DNA from: Symbiodinium natans
Lineage: Eukaryota > Sar > Dinophyceae > Suessiales > Symbiodiniaceae
DNA length: 64,000 nt
Direction: 5' to 3'
Assembly: GCA_905221605.1 (NCBI GenBank)
Contig: CAJNDS010002318.1
Span: 310,001 to 374,000 of the forward strand
The notes under the pieces were generated by a model. That model was not told the DNA's origin. It ran no database searches and worked only from the letters and a program-made list of their open reading frames with translations. The position numbers were made by a program, and so were the translations under genes. Below, piece after piece: positions 52,773 through 63,930 of this stretch (the stretch's first letter is position 1; each line of letters opens with the position of its first letter).

Positions 52773-52875
52773 TTGGGCTGTTCCCCCCTTATACTACCAG
52801 TCCTTAATAGGGATTATAATTGGGGGTACTCTCATCCCTGTTAAGGAGTGTTAGCATAAGGGGGAACATCCCAAG
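52773..52875. mobile_element. MITE-like foldback R2, copy 3
   Basis: Arms TTGGGCTGTTCCCCCCTTAT... and ...ATAAGGGGGAACATCCCAA are inverted with a 25- to 30-base centre. Confidence 0.85.
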
Positions 52876-53206
52876 TTTGAGGTGTTCAGAGCGTTAGGAT
52901 TCAGGGTTCAGTGTTCAGGGTTTAGGGATTAAACTAGGGGTTTTGGGGCTACGGTCGCAGGGTTTTGCGGTGTTAGGGTTTAAGCTGGGGTTCGGGGTAG
53001 CCTCAGCCCTTTTCGGGCCTTCGGCACGTCAGGGCCCGTAGATGCCCTTGCTGATTTGGAGGCTTCCTGGGGCCTTCCTGGTCCCTTTGGGGTGAAATGG
53101 CAGTACTAAAAAAAGCACATTTTTCATTGCGGGCATTTTTCATTGCTTGGCTTGGGGGCCCACCCTTGGCTCCGGGTTTTTGCCTGGGGGGTGGGGGGCC
53201 CTTGGT

Positions 53207-53242
53207 CCGGGGGCCCTTGGCCCGGGGGCCAAGGGCCCCCGG
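53207..53242. other. Perfect 16-bp GC-rich hairpin
   Basis: CCGGGGGCCCTTGGCC at 53207-53222 and its exact reverse complement at 53227-53242 around a 4-base CGGG loop. It stands in a repeat of GGGGGCCCTTGG words. Telomere-type repeat is absent from 53000-53250. Confidence 0.9.
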
Positions 53243-53559
53243 GCTAGGGGTTTAAGGTTATTAGGGTTGGGTTCAACGTTTGGGTTTCACTAGGGTTCAA
53301 GGTTGCGGGTTACGTGTCTATAGGGTTCTGAGTATAGAATTGAGCTATGGGTCAAGAGGTTAAGGTTCGACTGGGGTTTTTAAGGTGCCTACATGTTTTA
53401 TGGGCCGTTTGCGGCTGATGATGTCTAGCAAGCTGGAGACTATCAAAGCTTAGTGTGGGATCCTAAGCCGTAAGGCCCGAACCCCTAAACCTTTCGAACT
53501 ACCCTCCCCCCCCCCTCCCCCCGCCCGCAAGTTAGGAGTACTTGGAAACAGTTCAGAAT

Positions 53560-53905
53560 AGGGACGTCTCTGCAGGTTCCAGGGGCTTTGCTTGCGGCGA
53601 AAGCCCGCGCTTCAGGGGGTTTGGGGCTCGGGCACCCTTCTGGTTTTTGCAATATAGGGGTCGGAATTTTTACTAATGGTACTCCCTTGTGGTTCCTTTA
53701 TAATTGTACTAGGATGACCTCCAAAACCCTGTATCGGCCGCACAGTGAGACATTACGATGCGGCAAGTGTTTTTGGGGTCTCTTTGGAAGGTACCCACTA
53801 TGGAATTCGTTGATACTATTCGTACCAAAAAGGGTCCCGAGTTTAACCACCCCCCAATGTTTGCTTGCTTCTGCCGCGCTCCCTCTCACTCATGCAAGGG
53901 GTCTC
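53560..53905 (+). other. Unique AT-richer stretch with a 113-codon frame
   Basis: Open from 53588 into the CCCTAAA tract at 53908. No motif recognised and no splice-consistent exon chosen. Both strands are partly open; probably intronic unique DNA. Confidence 0.35.
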
Positions 53906-53907
53906 CC

Positions 53908-54030
53908 AACCCTAAACCCTAAACCCTAAACCCTAAACCCTAAACCCTAAACCCTAAACCCTAAACCCTAAACCCTAAACCCTAAACCCTAAACCCTAAA
54001 CCCTAAACCCTAAACCCTAAACCCTAAGAG
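53908..54030 (+). repeat. CCCTAAA tract leading into R7 copy 2
   Basis: Perfect C-strand array; the same kind of tract precedes R7 copy 1. Confidence 0.95.
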
Positions 54031-54492
54031 CCTCCGGCTCAAGCCGCCGACCCCGCTGGAGCATAGTTGAAAGGTTTAAACGCGCTCGTCAGCTCAAAGG
54101 ATGCCAAAAGTTGATTTACTTGAGGCTGTGTGAAACGTTGGGGGGGCGGGGTAGGGGGTAGCACCAGGACAAAAACAGGAGCTGAAGCCAGCTTGAAGGA
54201 GGGCAGCCCCATCAATTCAAGCCCAACAACCGGACAGAGAGGGGTAGGGGCCAAGCCCCCATCACTTAGCCCAGCAACCGGGAGGGGGGGGTAGGGGGTA
54301 GGTGGGTTTTTTCCCAAAGGACCCCTATTCCTGTGCGAAACCGCCTATGGTCCGTGAGTTTATGCGGTGTGGGTGGCCTGACCCTCCATGGAAAAGCTGC
54401 CCGGGTACCCCCCCCTCCCCCCCCCCCGCCGCGTTTTGGAGGGAGGTTTTCACCTCCTTTTCCCATCCAACACGCCGCCAGGGTCGGCGGAC
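54026..54492 (+). repeat. Duplicated cassette R7, copy 2
   Basis: Same first about 50 and last about 55 bases as 9886-10256, including the inverted CCGCCGACCC/GGGTCGGCGG ends. The centre differs: CAACCGGGAGGGG-type repeats and a C run at 54408-54427. Confidence 0.85.
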
Positions 54493-54740
54493 CCTAAACC
54501 CTAAACCCTAAACCCTAAACCCTAAACCCTAAACCCTAAACCCTAAACCCTAAACCCTAAACCCTAAACCCTAAACCCTCAACCCTAAACCCTAAACCCT
54601 AAACCCTAAACCCTAAACCCTAAACCCTAAACCCTAAACCCTAAACCCTAAACCCTAAACCCTAAACCCCAAACCCGAAACCCGAAACCCGAAACCCGAA
54701 ACCCTAAACCCTAAACCCTAAACCCTAAACTCTCATCCAG

Positions 54741-54840
54741 CTCAGCACTAGAGGACGGGAAACACGTCGACTGCCTCATCATTCAGACAACAGACACACT
54801 GGCACAAGCATTCACAGAGTGCCCCTATAAACCTCAAAGG
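54741..54840 (+). CDS. Gene B exon
   Basis: Reads SALEDGKHVDCLIIQTTD then TLAQAFTECPYKPQR. Acceptor CATCCAG|C. Donor AGG|GTTTAGG is the first unit of a TTTAGGG tract; an earlier GA donor is possible. Strong coding character. Confidence 0.7.
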
Positions 54841-54917
54841 GTTTAGGGTTTAGGGTTTAGGGTTTACCACCCTCAAACCCTAAACCCTAAAACCCTATAA
54901 GCCCTGTGCCCTGACAG

Positions 54918-54960
54918 GCCAACGCGGTTTGCTGCATTGTCTCGACCAGCCACTCCCGGC
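54918..54960 (+). CDS. Gene B exon
   Basis: Reads ANAVCCIVSTSHSR plus one base. Acceptor TGACAG|GCC, donor CGGC|GTGCGC (GT, phase 1), which fits the exon at 57547. The frame stays open (RALIWGFSRIW), so a GC donor at 54993 is possible. Confidence 0.65.
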
Positions 54961-55559
54961 GTGCGCTTATCTGGGGCTTTTCCAGAATATGGGCGAAACT
55001 CTAAACCTAAGTCCTAAAACCCTTTCTGGGGAGGTTCCTCAATTAGGATTCTAGTATTTTGGGGGTCTATTCCGGATACCCCTAGTGTGGGAAATGTCTT
55101 GGGGCTTTTGGGGCTTAGGGGCTTATGAACTCATGGGCTTAGGGTTTTGGGGCTGTTTCGTGTTTTTGGGGTTCGGGGTTTGGGGTCTAGGGGTCAGGGG
55201 TTTGGGATTTGGGTTGAGTTTCGTCTCAGGGGTTTATGGATTGTACCGTCAGAAGCGCAAGAAAGACAGGATATGAAGCTCACCAGAGAATTCAAGAAAG
55301 TAAAGAAGGAAAAAATACCCGCCGGACAGGAAGAAAAGTACGATGGACAGAGAGGGAGAGCAGGACACCATCCGCATCTTGACGACAAAACGGCATAAGC
55401 AAAAAGGTTATACAGAGCAAGAAAGAACGGATCAGCAAGCAAGAAACACTAGGCAGGCCCTGAAGATTTTTTGCCTTTTGGGTTTAAGAGGATCCGATTA
55501 GGAATATTATTCCGAGGGTTTAAGGGCCATCATAGAAACAGAGATCCCTGCTATTATTG

Positions 55560-57060
55560 TTATGGTTGTATGGTTCAATTGTTAAATTGTACGTTATTAT
55601 ATTGTTATGTTGTTATAGTGTTGTATTGTTGTATGGTTATATTGTTATATTGGTATTTTGGTAATGTTGTTATATTGTTATATTGCTATATTGTTATATT
55701 GGTGCATTGTTATATTGTTATATTGTTATATGGGTGCATTGTTATATTGTTATATTGTTATATTGTTATATTGTTGTATTGTTATATTGATATATTGTTA
55801 TATTACTATATTGTTATATTGTTATATTGGTATTTTGTCATTTTGTTTTTTTTTTGTTTTTTGATATTTTGTTATTTTGTTATTTTGTTATTTTGTCATT
55901 TTGTTATTTTGTTATTTTGCTATTTTGCTATTTTGCTATTTTGCTATTTTGTTATTTTGTTATTTTGTTATTTTGTTATTTTGTTATTTTGTTATTTTGT
56001 TATTCTGTTATTCTGTTACTTTGTTATTTTGTTATTTTGTTATTCTGTTATTTTGTTATTCTGTCATTTTGTCATTTTGTCATTTTGTGATTTTGTGATT
56101 TTGTCATTTTGTCATGTTGTGATTTTGTGAATTTGTGATTTTGTGATTTTGTTATTTGTTATTTTGTTATTTTGTTATTTTGTTATTTTGTTATTTTGTT
56201 ATTTTGTGATTTTGTTATTTTGTTATTTTGTTATTTTGTTATTTTGTTATTTTGTTATTTTGTTATTTTGTTATTTTGTTACTTTGTCATTTTGTTATTT
56301 TGTTATTTTGTCATTTTGTTATTTTGTTATTTTGTGATTTTGCTATTTTGTTATTTTGTTATTTTGTTATTTTGTCATGTTGTTATGTTGTTATTTTGTT
56401 ATTTTGTCATTTTGGCATGTTGTTATTTTGTCATTTTGTTATTTTGTTTTTTTTGTTATTTTGTTATTTTGTTATTTTGTTATTTTGTTATTTTGTTATT
56501 TTTTTATTTTGTCATGTTGTTATGTTGTTATTTTGTTATTTTGTTATTTTGTTTTTTTGTTATTTTGTTATTTTGTTATTTTGTTATTTTGTTATTTTGT
56601 TATTTTGTTATTTTGTTATTTTGTCATTTTGTCATTTTGTCATTTTGTTATTTTGCTATTTTGCTATTTTGCTATTTTGCTATTTTGCTATTTTGCTATT
56701 TTGCTATTTTGTTATTTTGTTATTTTGTTATTTTGTTATTTTGTTATTTTGTTATTTTGTTATTTTGTTATTCTGTTATTCTGTTACTTTGTTATTTTGT
56801 TATTTTGTTATTTGGTCATTTTGTCATTTTGTTGTTTTGTTTTTTTGTTTTTTTGTTATTTTGTTATTTTGTTATTTTGTTATTTTGTTATTTTGTTATT
56901 TTGTTATTTTGTTATTTTGTTATTTTGTTATTTTGTTATTTTGTTATTTTGTTATTTTGTTATTTTGTTATTTTGTTACTTTGTCATTTTGTTATTTTGT
57001 TATTTTGTCATTTTGTTATTTTGTTATTTTGTTATTTTGTTATGTTATGTTGTTGTTTTT
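55560..57060 (+). repeat. TTATATTG then TTATTTTG 8-bp arrays, about 1.5 kb
   Basis: TTATATTG octamers (55560-55835) pass into TTATTTTG octamers (55860-57045) with local sub-blocks of TTGCTATT and TTGTCATT. Phe/Val/Leu/Cys-rich frames up to 313 codons are repeat translations. Confidence 0.95.
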
Positions 57061-57546
57061 TATTTTGTTATATTGTTCTTGGTATTATTGTTATTAGAAT
57101 TGTTATCACATAAATTTGTATCATTCAAAGTCTCTGATAATGCCATTAATTGTTAACTATTTTGATTATGGCAAACTTCAAACATGTGTGACGCAAAGAA
57201 CTTGCTATTACATAAGTTATAGAAACCACCGTCTACGATCATATACATCTAAATAAACTGACATACATACACACATACATACATACATATATATATATAT
57301 ATGTATATTTTCATGTTTGGGATATTCCTGGAGACTGGAAACATCATCGCAGACCAATCGCTGGCCCTTCTCTCGGATGTGGTGCCGCGTGCCCGACCCC
57401 ATATAAACCCTCAACCACTAAGCCCCTTCAACGTTCCTGCATTGCAGTGCTAGCCCTAGACCCTGAACCACTTTCGGGTTTAGGGTTTAGGGTCTAGGGT
57501 TCCCTCCAAACCCTAAACCGCAGCCCCCTCAAGCGTCTTTGGCCAG

Positions 57547-57613
57547 GCGAGCTTTTTGGCCTTGCCGTCTTTGACGATGACCTGAGAGCTTTCAGGCACC
57601 GCACCGTAGACTG
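57547..57613 (+). CDS. Gene B exon
   Basis: Reads ELFGLAVFDDDLRAFRHR then TVD plus two bases. Acceptor GGCCAG|GC, donor ACTG|GCTCTT (GC, phase 2). Tryptophan completed by the next exon. Confidence 0.75.
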
Positions 57614-57659
57614 GCTCTTAGTAGGGAATGAGGGCATGAGGTACCCTATCTAACCCCTT

Positions 57660-57705
57660 AAAGTGAATCTGTATATATATATATATATATTTTTTTTTGG
57701 GGGGG
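57660..57705 (+). repeat. TA microsatellite and T/G run
   Basis: TATATA then a T run and a G run. Other TA/ACAT microsatellites in gene B are at 46620-46642, 57262-57305 and 61583-61655. Confidence 0.9.
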
Positions 57706-58002
57706 GATAAAAGGTACCTAATGTCTTCATTCTCTGCTAGGATCCAGGGGGTAGTGGCCTAGTAGGATATTCATATGGCCTCAGAACGCCTCGTTTAAGG
57801 GGTTGGGTTTGGGGCACCGGGTTGACGGTCAAGGGTTTAGGTGAGGATTCAGGGCTTTCAGGGTTGAGAGAGTTGAGAGTGAAGAGGAGGCGGTTAAGGG
57901 TTTAGGGTTTAGGGTTTAGGGTTTAGGGTTTAGGGGTTAGGGTTTAGGGTTTAGGGTTTAGGGTTTAAGTCATGCCTTGGTCCTCACCACCTAAACCCGC
58001 AG

Positions 58003-58049
58003 GATCTGCGAGTACAGCGAGGATGTCCACCTATCGAGGCTCCTGGAGG
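58003..58049 (+). CDS. Gene B exon
   Basis: Reads (W)ICEYSEDVHLSRLLE plus one base. Acceptor CCGCAG|G, donor GAGG|GTTCGT (GT, phase 1). Confidence 0.75.
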
Positions 58050-58196
58050 GTTCGTGGTGTAGGGTTTGCGCGTGGGGGTTTAGGTTTCACCATGTAACAA
58101 AAAGCCCCAAACCCGCCGTGGGCCCGAAACCCCAAATCCTAGACCCCAAGCCCGAAACCCTCTGCGCCATGAACGCTGAAACGCTCCGCACCGCAG

Positions 58197-58244
58197 GCTT
58201 CAAGGTTTTAATGAGAGCTCCAAGATGGCTGTTGAGGATTCTAG
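58197..58244 (+). CDS. Gene B exon
   Basis: Reads (G)FKVLMRAPRWLLRIL plus one base. Acceptor ACCGCAG|GC, donor CTAG|GACCTT (GA, phase 1). Confidence 0.7.
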
Positions 58245-59056
58245 GACCTTCAAGCCCTAAAACCCTAAACCCCAAACCCCAAACCCCAAACCCTAAACCC
58301 TAAACCCTAAACCCTAAACCCTAAACCCTAAACCCTAAACCCTAAAACCCTAAAACCCTAAACCCTAAACCCCAAACCCTAAACCCTCAACCCTGAATCC
58401 AAACCCTAGAAATTGAGTGGGGCTGGGAGTTTCGGGCTTCGGGGTCTGGGGCTTGAGGTGCTGTAGCGGTCCCCTTAGCTAGGAGTTCAGGGAAGAGTAT
58501 AAGTAGGGCTAAGTGTAAACTCTTATAAACGCCCTGAGCCCTAAACCCGAAACCATAAGAAACCCTAAACTCCCCTAAGCCCTAAAGAAGAAGGCTCCCT
58601 GAATCCAACCCCTTAAGCGCTGAACCTTGGAGGGCGTTGATTGCAGTGAAGTGGGAAGCCTGCATGAAAGCATACCATGCAGATTCTTAGGGATACTTGG
58701 GAATCATGGTGAATTTTCGGGTACTTTATTTCAAAAAGGAACAGCAAAGCGTGTGTTTTTTTGCTGGGGTTCCAAGTTCTGTGGAGGATTTATATGGTTG
58801 CAGCATCATGGGTTGCCAAGTCTTCAATGAACTACTTGCACATCAGGCCCTAAAGCCTCCCCAACCCCTAAGCCCCTAGAGTAAACGCCAAGAAGTTGGA
58901 ACATCCTTATCCCCGCACCCCAAAAAGGTGTACTAAAGGGAATCCCAGTTAGGAGTTTACTGTAAACCCCAAACCCTAAACCCTACACCCTAAACCCTAA
59001 GCCCTAAACCCTAAACCCTAAACCCTAAACCCTAAACCCTAGACCCTAAACCCCAG

Positions 59057-59124
59057 GACTGAAGCGCTGCTCCTGCAGCTCCAGCCGCGAAGTTGTTGCC
59101 AGTGCCCTTTCGCATGCTTTCGTG
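59057..59124 (+). CDS. Gene B exon
   Basis: Reads (G)LKRCSCSSSREVVASAL then SHAFV. Acceptor CCCCAG|GA gives the phase needed after the previous exon; the later CTGCAG at 59078 would not. Donor GTG|GTTTAG begins a TTTAGGG tract. Confidence 0.7.
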
Positions 59125-59247
59125 GTTTAGGGTTTAGGGTTCACTGTTTGGGGTTTGGGGTTTAGGGTTTAGGGTTTAGGGAGTCCGGATGCAAAAAAAG
59201 GGGTTTAGGGTTTAGGGTTTAGGATTTAGGATTTAGGAACTTCGCAG

Positions 59248-59288
59248 GGGTTCACGTCAAGTGACGGGCTGGGAGATGCGCCATACAG
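59248..59288 (+). CDS. Gene B exon
   Basis: Reads GFTSSDGLGDAPY plus two bases. Acceptor TTCGCAG|GGG, donor ACAG|GAACCC (GA, phase 2), completed as arginine by the next exon. Confidence 0.65.
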
Positions 59289-59569
59289 GAACCCAAGTCA
59301 GCAATATTTTCCCATGTACATGTATCATTACCACGCTGCCCGGTGGTACACATTTCCCCTTTATCAGTTGTTAAGTTCCCTTTGTAAATTCTAGTATAGA
59401 TAGTGTTATTAGTAGTTGCCATACAGCCCAAAGCGCCCCCAACCTGGGATAGAGCTTGGGGTGTATGGCTGAAGGTCTACCCAAAGTGCCCCAAACCTAC
59501 CGACTTGTGCGTGGGATCTACCTGAGGATGCTCTGAGCAGGCCTTTTGGTAAGCCTACAGAAAACTAAT

Positions 59570-59636
59570 CTTTGCTTAAGAACTCCAAACAAAAATAAAA
59601 GCAACAATCCGCATACTACTCTTGTCAAGAAGAGGG
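59570..59636 (+). repeat. Dispersed element R5, copy 2
   Basis: Counterpart of 8436-8496, lying in a telomere-repeat-free, AT-richer intron (59289-59692) of gene B. Confidence 0.65.
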
Positions 59637-59692
59637 TTTTTTTAATGAAATATTATTATTAAAAGAATTGTTGGTTCTCAAGTACTTCGCAG

Positions 59693-59737
59693 AAAACAGA
59701 TGGTGGCCCTTGAGGTGCACCCTCTGCCATCCTTGAT
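59693..59737 (+). CDS. Gene B exon
   Basis: Reads (R)KQMVALEVHPLPSL plus two bases. Acceptor TTCGCAG|A. Donor GAT|GCCCGC (GC) fits the next exon; a GT donor at 59760 would extend it but breaks the phase. Confidence 0.6.
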
Positions 59738-60206
59738 GCCCGCCCGGGTTATGTTCGAGGTTTTTACGTCCGACTGACTGCCTTGGCTTTCTTCTGGTCG
59801 GCTCTTAGGACTTCAACTTTTTTGGTTTTGTGCAGAAACTACAAACCAGGAGGCTAAAAGTTAAACTTTTAGGAGAGGTTCAGAAGTCAGCCAAGTTGCT
59901 GCATGGGCTCTTAGTGCTTTTTTGGGGGTCCAAAGGGTGTACTCTGGATCGTGCAAGAGCCAGCATAAGACCCTAAACCCCAAGCCCTAAACCCCAAACC
60001 CCAAACCCCAAACCCTAAACCCCAAACCTTAAACCCTAAACCCTAAACCCTAAACACCCTAAACCCTAATCCCTAAACCCTAATCCCTAAACCCTAAACC
60101 CTAAACCCTAAACCCTAAACCCTAAACCCTAAACCCTAAACCCTAAACCCTAAACCCTAAACCCTAAACCCTAAACCCTAAACCCCAAGCCTGCTTCAAT
60201 AGCCAG

Positions 60207-60286
60207 GCTTCTTCACAACCCGGATGCTGTGAAGAAGCTGCGCAGGGGCCCAAAAGGATGGCAGTCTCCAGAACTCGTGCAAAGAG
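60207..60286 (+). CDS. Gene B exon
   Basis: Reads LLHNPDAVKKLRRGPKGW then QSPELVQR plus one base. Acceptor AGCCAG|G, donor AGAG|GTTTAG, which is the start of a TTTAGGG tract. Confidence 0.75.
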
Positions 60287-60695
60287 GTTTAGGGTTTAGG
60301 GTTTAGGGTTTAGGGTTTAGGGTTTAGGGTTTAGGGTTTAGGGTGGGACTGGGTTTGTCAAGAGCAAAGCAAGAACTTGAGTACATTTCACCACTGGAAC
60401 TGCCCGAATTCAGTGACCAGAACGACTGACACAACCACGCCATTCGCATAAATTGTGCGAGGAAGGGACAGGGGCGTTGTCCCTGTGGATGGGTTTCGGC
60501 GTTTGTTGACACATGGTCAAACATTGTGGGGAAGATGTAGTAGTGCTCTGGTGCAAGCTTGTGCGAAGCACTATTGTGCCCAGATTGTAGAGAGCGCTAG
60601 CTGGAAATTCCAAAGCAAGACTTGGCCCCTAAACCCTAAACCTTAAACCCTAAACCCTAAGCCCTAAACCCTAAACCCTAAATCCTGGGCTTCAG

Positions 60696-60747
60696 GATCC
60701 CAGCTCAACAAACTCCTTGAGAAGTTTCTTTCTGTGGGCATTCCCAG
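60696..60747 (+). CDS. Gene B exon
   Basis: Reads (G)SQLNKLLEKFLSVGIP plus two bases. Acceptor CTTCAG|GA, donor CCCAG|GCCCCT (GC, phase 2). Amphipathic helix-like. Confidence 0.78.
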
Positions 60748-60920
60748 GCCCCTAAACCCCCAAACCCCAAAACCCTAAGCCCTAAACCCTAAAACCTAAA
60801 CCCGAAACCCTAAACCCTAAACCCTAAACCCTAAACCCTAAACCCTAAACCCTAAACCCTAAACCCTAAACCCTAAACCCTAAACCCTAAACCCTAAGGC
60901 TCGGTAGCCGAATCGTGCAG

Positions 60921-60960
60921 CGTGACTCTGGAGGCCAGCTCGGGATCCTCCATCTTCACG
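60921..60960 (+). CDS. Gene B exon
   Basis: Reads (S)VTLEASSGSSIFT. Acceptor GTGCAG|C, donor ACG|GTTTAT (GT, phase 0). Confidence 0.72.
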
Positions 60961-61126
60961 GTTTATTCGGTTGCTTTAGAGGGTTGAGGTTTAGGGTTTA
61001 GGGTTTAGGGTTTGGGGTTTAGGGTTTCGGGTTTAGGCTTGAGGTTTAGGGTTTAGGGTTTAGGGTTTGGGGTTTAGGGTTTGGGGTTTAGGGTTTCGGG
61101 TTTAGGGGTTTAGGTTGCCGCTAGAG

Positions 61127-61189
61127 GTTACTTTTCGACGATGGAGCTGCTTGCAAGAAGAACTGACAGAGTCACCACAAATTAAGACC
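61127..61189 (+). CDS. Gene B exon (3' end unsure)
   Basis: Reads VTFRRWSCLQEELTESPQ then IKT in phase with the previous exon. Acceptor CTAGAG|GTT. No single donor stands out; the frame is open to 61300. Confidence 0.6.
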
Positions 61190-61442
61190 AGCCCGACTCG
61201 GGGTCTCGGGCTTAGGATGTGTGGTCGAGGAAGGCTCGGTGTGTTGCACGGCTGCTGGCTCAGCTTTTTTGGGCCCTTGTGTAGCCCTGTATGCGTGTAG
61301 AAAGCACTGCAAGCCATTTAAGATCCCTAGTGAGTGTAATAGTAGGCTTTTTGGGTGCCTCATTTCTTTGCCAGGCTTTACTATGAATCCTCAACGCTAG
61401 GCACTAAACCCAGCAGGCCTCCCATGCCCCGCGCCCTGCCAG

Positions 61443-61469
61443 GACGTCAAGTCACAGCAAGCACGGCAG
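61443..61469 (+). CDS. Gene B exon
   Basis: Reads DVKSQQARQ. Acceptor TGCCAG|GAC, donor CGGCAG|GTGGAC (GT). The frame continues VDLEQETRA to a GA donor at 61485 as an alternative. Confidence 0.6.
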
Positions 61470-61581
61470 GTGGACCTGGAGCAGGAGACGAGAGCATTTT
61501 GTCACTTCTTACTACTGTGATTCTTGCCATTATCGTATCATGTTCCTGTTATTTCTGCTATTACTGTTATTTTTGTTATTC

Positions 61582-61614
<33 letters not shown>

Positions 61615-62879
61615 CTGTATATGCATATATACATATGTATATATATATATATATGCTTTATTGTTATTGCTGTTATGACTTTCATCATGTCATTCTTGCC
61701 ATGTTTTTGAGATTTTGTTTGCTGTTTTGGTTATATTTTTGTTGAGAAGGTTTGTATTGCCGTTATTGTTGATACTGTGCAGTCCAAACAAGAATATCAA
61801 CCAGTCACGAAATATGGTTGTTTTTGCTGCTTTTCGCCATTGTCGAAATTGCCTTCTGTCGGAGCCAGGCTTGCATATTCTTTTCATGATTTTGTGGCTT
61901 TGCTTTGTCGAGCCCAAAGCCCTGAAGCCCGAATGTTCGCTGACGTTCGTGGGGTTAAGGGTTTACCATAAACCCTAAACCCTAAACCCTAAACCCTAAA
62001 CCCTAAGGGTTGGCTTGTTGGGGCTTGCGGGCTTAGAGGTGGCGGGTTTGGGAGTAGTCGGGTTTATGGCTTTGGGATTGGGGTTTGAGGCTTTGCATGT
62101 TGTGGACTTGGGTGCGCTAGTGCGAAGTTCGTGTCTTGCAGTAAGGCGGAGGCTACACTCTGAACCAAACCGGTAGGTTTAGGGTTTTAAGTTAAGCTCT
62201 CTATCCCCAACAAACCTAAGCATTGAATGACGCGGCGCTTTCCCTCCCAGCCCCCTTTGCCCCCAAAACCCTATATATGCGCCCGCGTTCCGTGTACTCG
62301 ACCCCCCCGCCAATGGCATCCACCCACCCCTCAAGCCTTAAAACTCAAACCCACCAATGTGAACGACAGGAGGGAGAAGGGTAAACCCGAAACCTTTGCC
62401 GCTTTAACCCTGAAACCTCAACCGTAAACCCAGCACGAACCACAGGGGGGAGAGGGGAAACTTTAAACCTACCATTGACCCAAACCTTGAACCCTAATCA
62501 AATTCTAAACCAACAGTGAACCAATCGACCAGAGTGAAAATCCTGAACCCTGCAGCCTAACCCTAAACCCCATGAACCACAGACCATGAACCATAGCGGG
62601 GGGGGAACCCCAAACCCACCATGAACCACAGAAAGGGGATACTATGGGGGGAGGGGGGGGGAGGGGGGGAGTGCGCCTATGCTGGCCCATATAACCCTAA
62701 ACCCGAAACCCGAAACCCTAAACCCTAAACCCGAAACCCCAAACCCCAAACCCCAAACCCTAAACCCGAAACCCTAAACCCTAAACCCCAAAACCCCGAA
62801 CCCCGAACCCTGAACCCTGAACCCTAAACCCTAAACCCCGAAACCTAAACCCTAAACCCTAATCCCCAAACCCAATCCC

Positions 62880-63098
62880 TAAACCCTAAACCCTAAACCC
62901 TAAACCCTAAACCCTAAACCCTAAACCCTAAACCCTAAACCCTAAACCCTAAACCCTAAACCCTAAACCCTAAACCCTAAACCCTAAACCCTAAACCCTA
63001 AACCCTAAACCCTAAAACCCTAAACCCTAAACCCTAAACCCTAAACCCTAAACCCTAAACCCTAAACCCTAAACCCTAAACCCTAAACCCTAAACCCT
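62880..63098 (+). repeat. CCCTAAA tract
   Basis: About 30 near-perfect copies after a mixed block (62695-62870) of CCCGAAA, CCCCAAA and CCCTGAA units. Confidence 0.97.
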
Positions 63099-63136
63099 AG
63101 GTCTCAGATTTTTCGGAGGTTCCTAAACCCTCCCAG

Positions 63137-63223
63137 AAGAACGAGAAACCGAAAGGATCTGCTGCGTCTCCTTGCGGGAACAGAGCAGTGCGGCTTGGGT
63201 CGGCATCTGGAGGAGCAGAGCAT
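63137..63223 (+). CDS. Gene B exon
   Basis: Reads KNEKPKGSAASPCGNRAV then RLGSASGGAEH, 29 codons. Acceptor CTCCCAG|AAG, donor CAT|GTTCAG (GT). Phase 0 both sides. Confidence 0.65.
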
Positions 63224-63305
63224 GTTCAGGGTTTAGGGTTTAGGGTTTAGGGTTTAGGGGTTCACTGTAAGCCCTAAACCCTACAAAACCTTGGGCCCTA
63301 AACAG

Positions 63306-63458
63306 CTACCAATCTCCAAGGCAATTCTCAAGAAGAGAGCCACTCCAGCGGCGGCCTCGGCAGAGTGCATGGACCAGGACGTCCCGGACGATGTGAAGCA
63401 CCAGATCCAATCCTTGACGACTCGCCTGGTGGCACTGAGGGACAAGCACGGGATCTGA
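63306..63458 (+). CDS. Gene B exon, possibly terminal
   Basis: Reads LPISKAILKKRATPAAAS, AECMDQDVPDDVKHQIQ, SLTTRLVALRDKHGI, then TGA at 63456-63458. Acceptor CTAAACAG|CTA comes out of telomere-type sequence. If it is not terminal, a GA donor at 63441 would join the next snippet in phase. Confidence 0.65.
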   Translation, partial: LPISKAILKKRATPAAASAECMDQDVPDDVKHQIQSLTTRLVALRDKHGI

Positions 63459-63505
63459 GTGAGGGTTTAGGGTTTCGGGTTTAGGGTGTAGGGTTTAGGG
63501 TTTAG

Positions 63506-63578
63506 GGTACGCAAATCATTTTCTACGAATATGGCCTTGGCCCAGAGGCAGAGGACTATGAGCCTCTGGGAGTACCCG
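63506..63578 (+). CDS. Gene B or next-gene exon
   Basis: Reads GTQIIFYEYGLGPEAED then YEPLGVP plus one base. The acceptor is the last unit of a TTTAGGG tract (TTTAG|GGT). Donor CCCG|GTGAAG (GT). Confidence 0.6.
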
Positions 63579-63845
63579 GTGAAGTTTTCACCTCCGATTT
63601 GACTTCTCGGAGCGGCTGCGCTACCGCGGAGTCCAGATGTTACTCCACTGTAGGTCCTTAGGGGTTTAGGGGTTAGGGTTCAGGGGTCTAAGAGTGCAGG
63701 GGTTTGGGGGTTTGGGTTCGAATTGTCTAGTGGTTTGGAAAGGTGGGGGGAGAGGATTTATAGTCCAGGATTGAGTAGCCTCGCCAGCAGCCTTCGTGGC
63801 CCAAGACAGCAACCCCTTACCCATTAGTTGAAATCTGACATATCT

Positions 63846-63930
63846 CTTGGGATGTTCCCCCTTATACTAACTTTCTAGGGGGGGGGCACTATAATCCCTA
63901 TTCAGGACTGTTAGTATAAGGGAGAAGCAC
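63846..63930. mobile_element. MITE-like foldback R2, copy 4
   Basis: CTTGGGATGTTCCCCCTTAT... with a partial right arm CAGGACTGTTAGTATAAGGG; the last bases of the right arm are lost. Confidence 0.8.

Noticed and set aside
53588-53929. 113-codon gene
   Set aside because: No recognisable motif, runs into CCCTAAA repeat for its last codons, and no consistent splice sites; left as unassigned unique DNA.
55471-57156. Hydrophobic frames up to 313 codons resembling multi-pass membrane proteins
   Set aside because: The 8-bp TTATTTTG repeat cycles through three frames giving FCYFVIL-type periodicity; not a protein gene.
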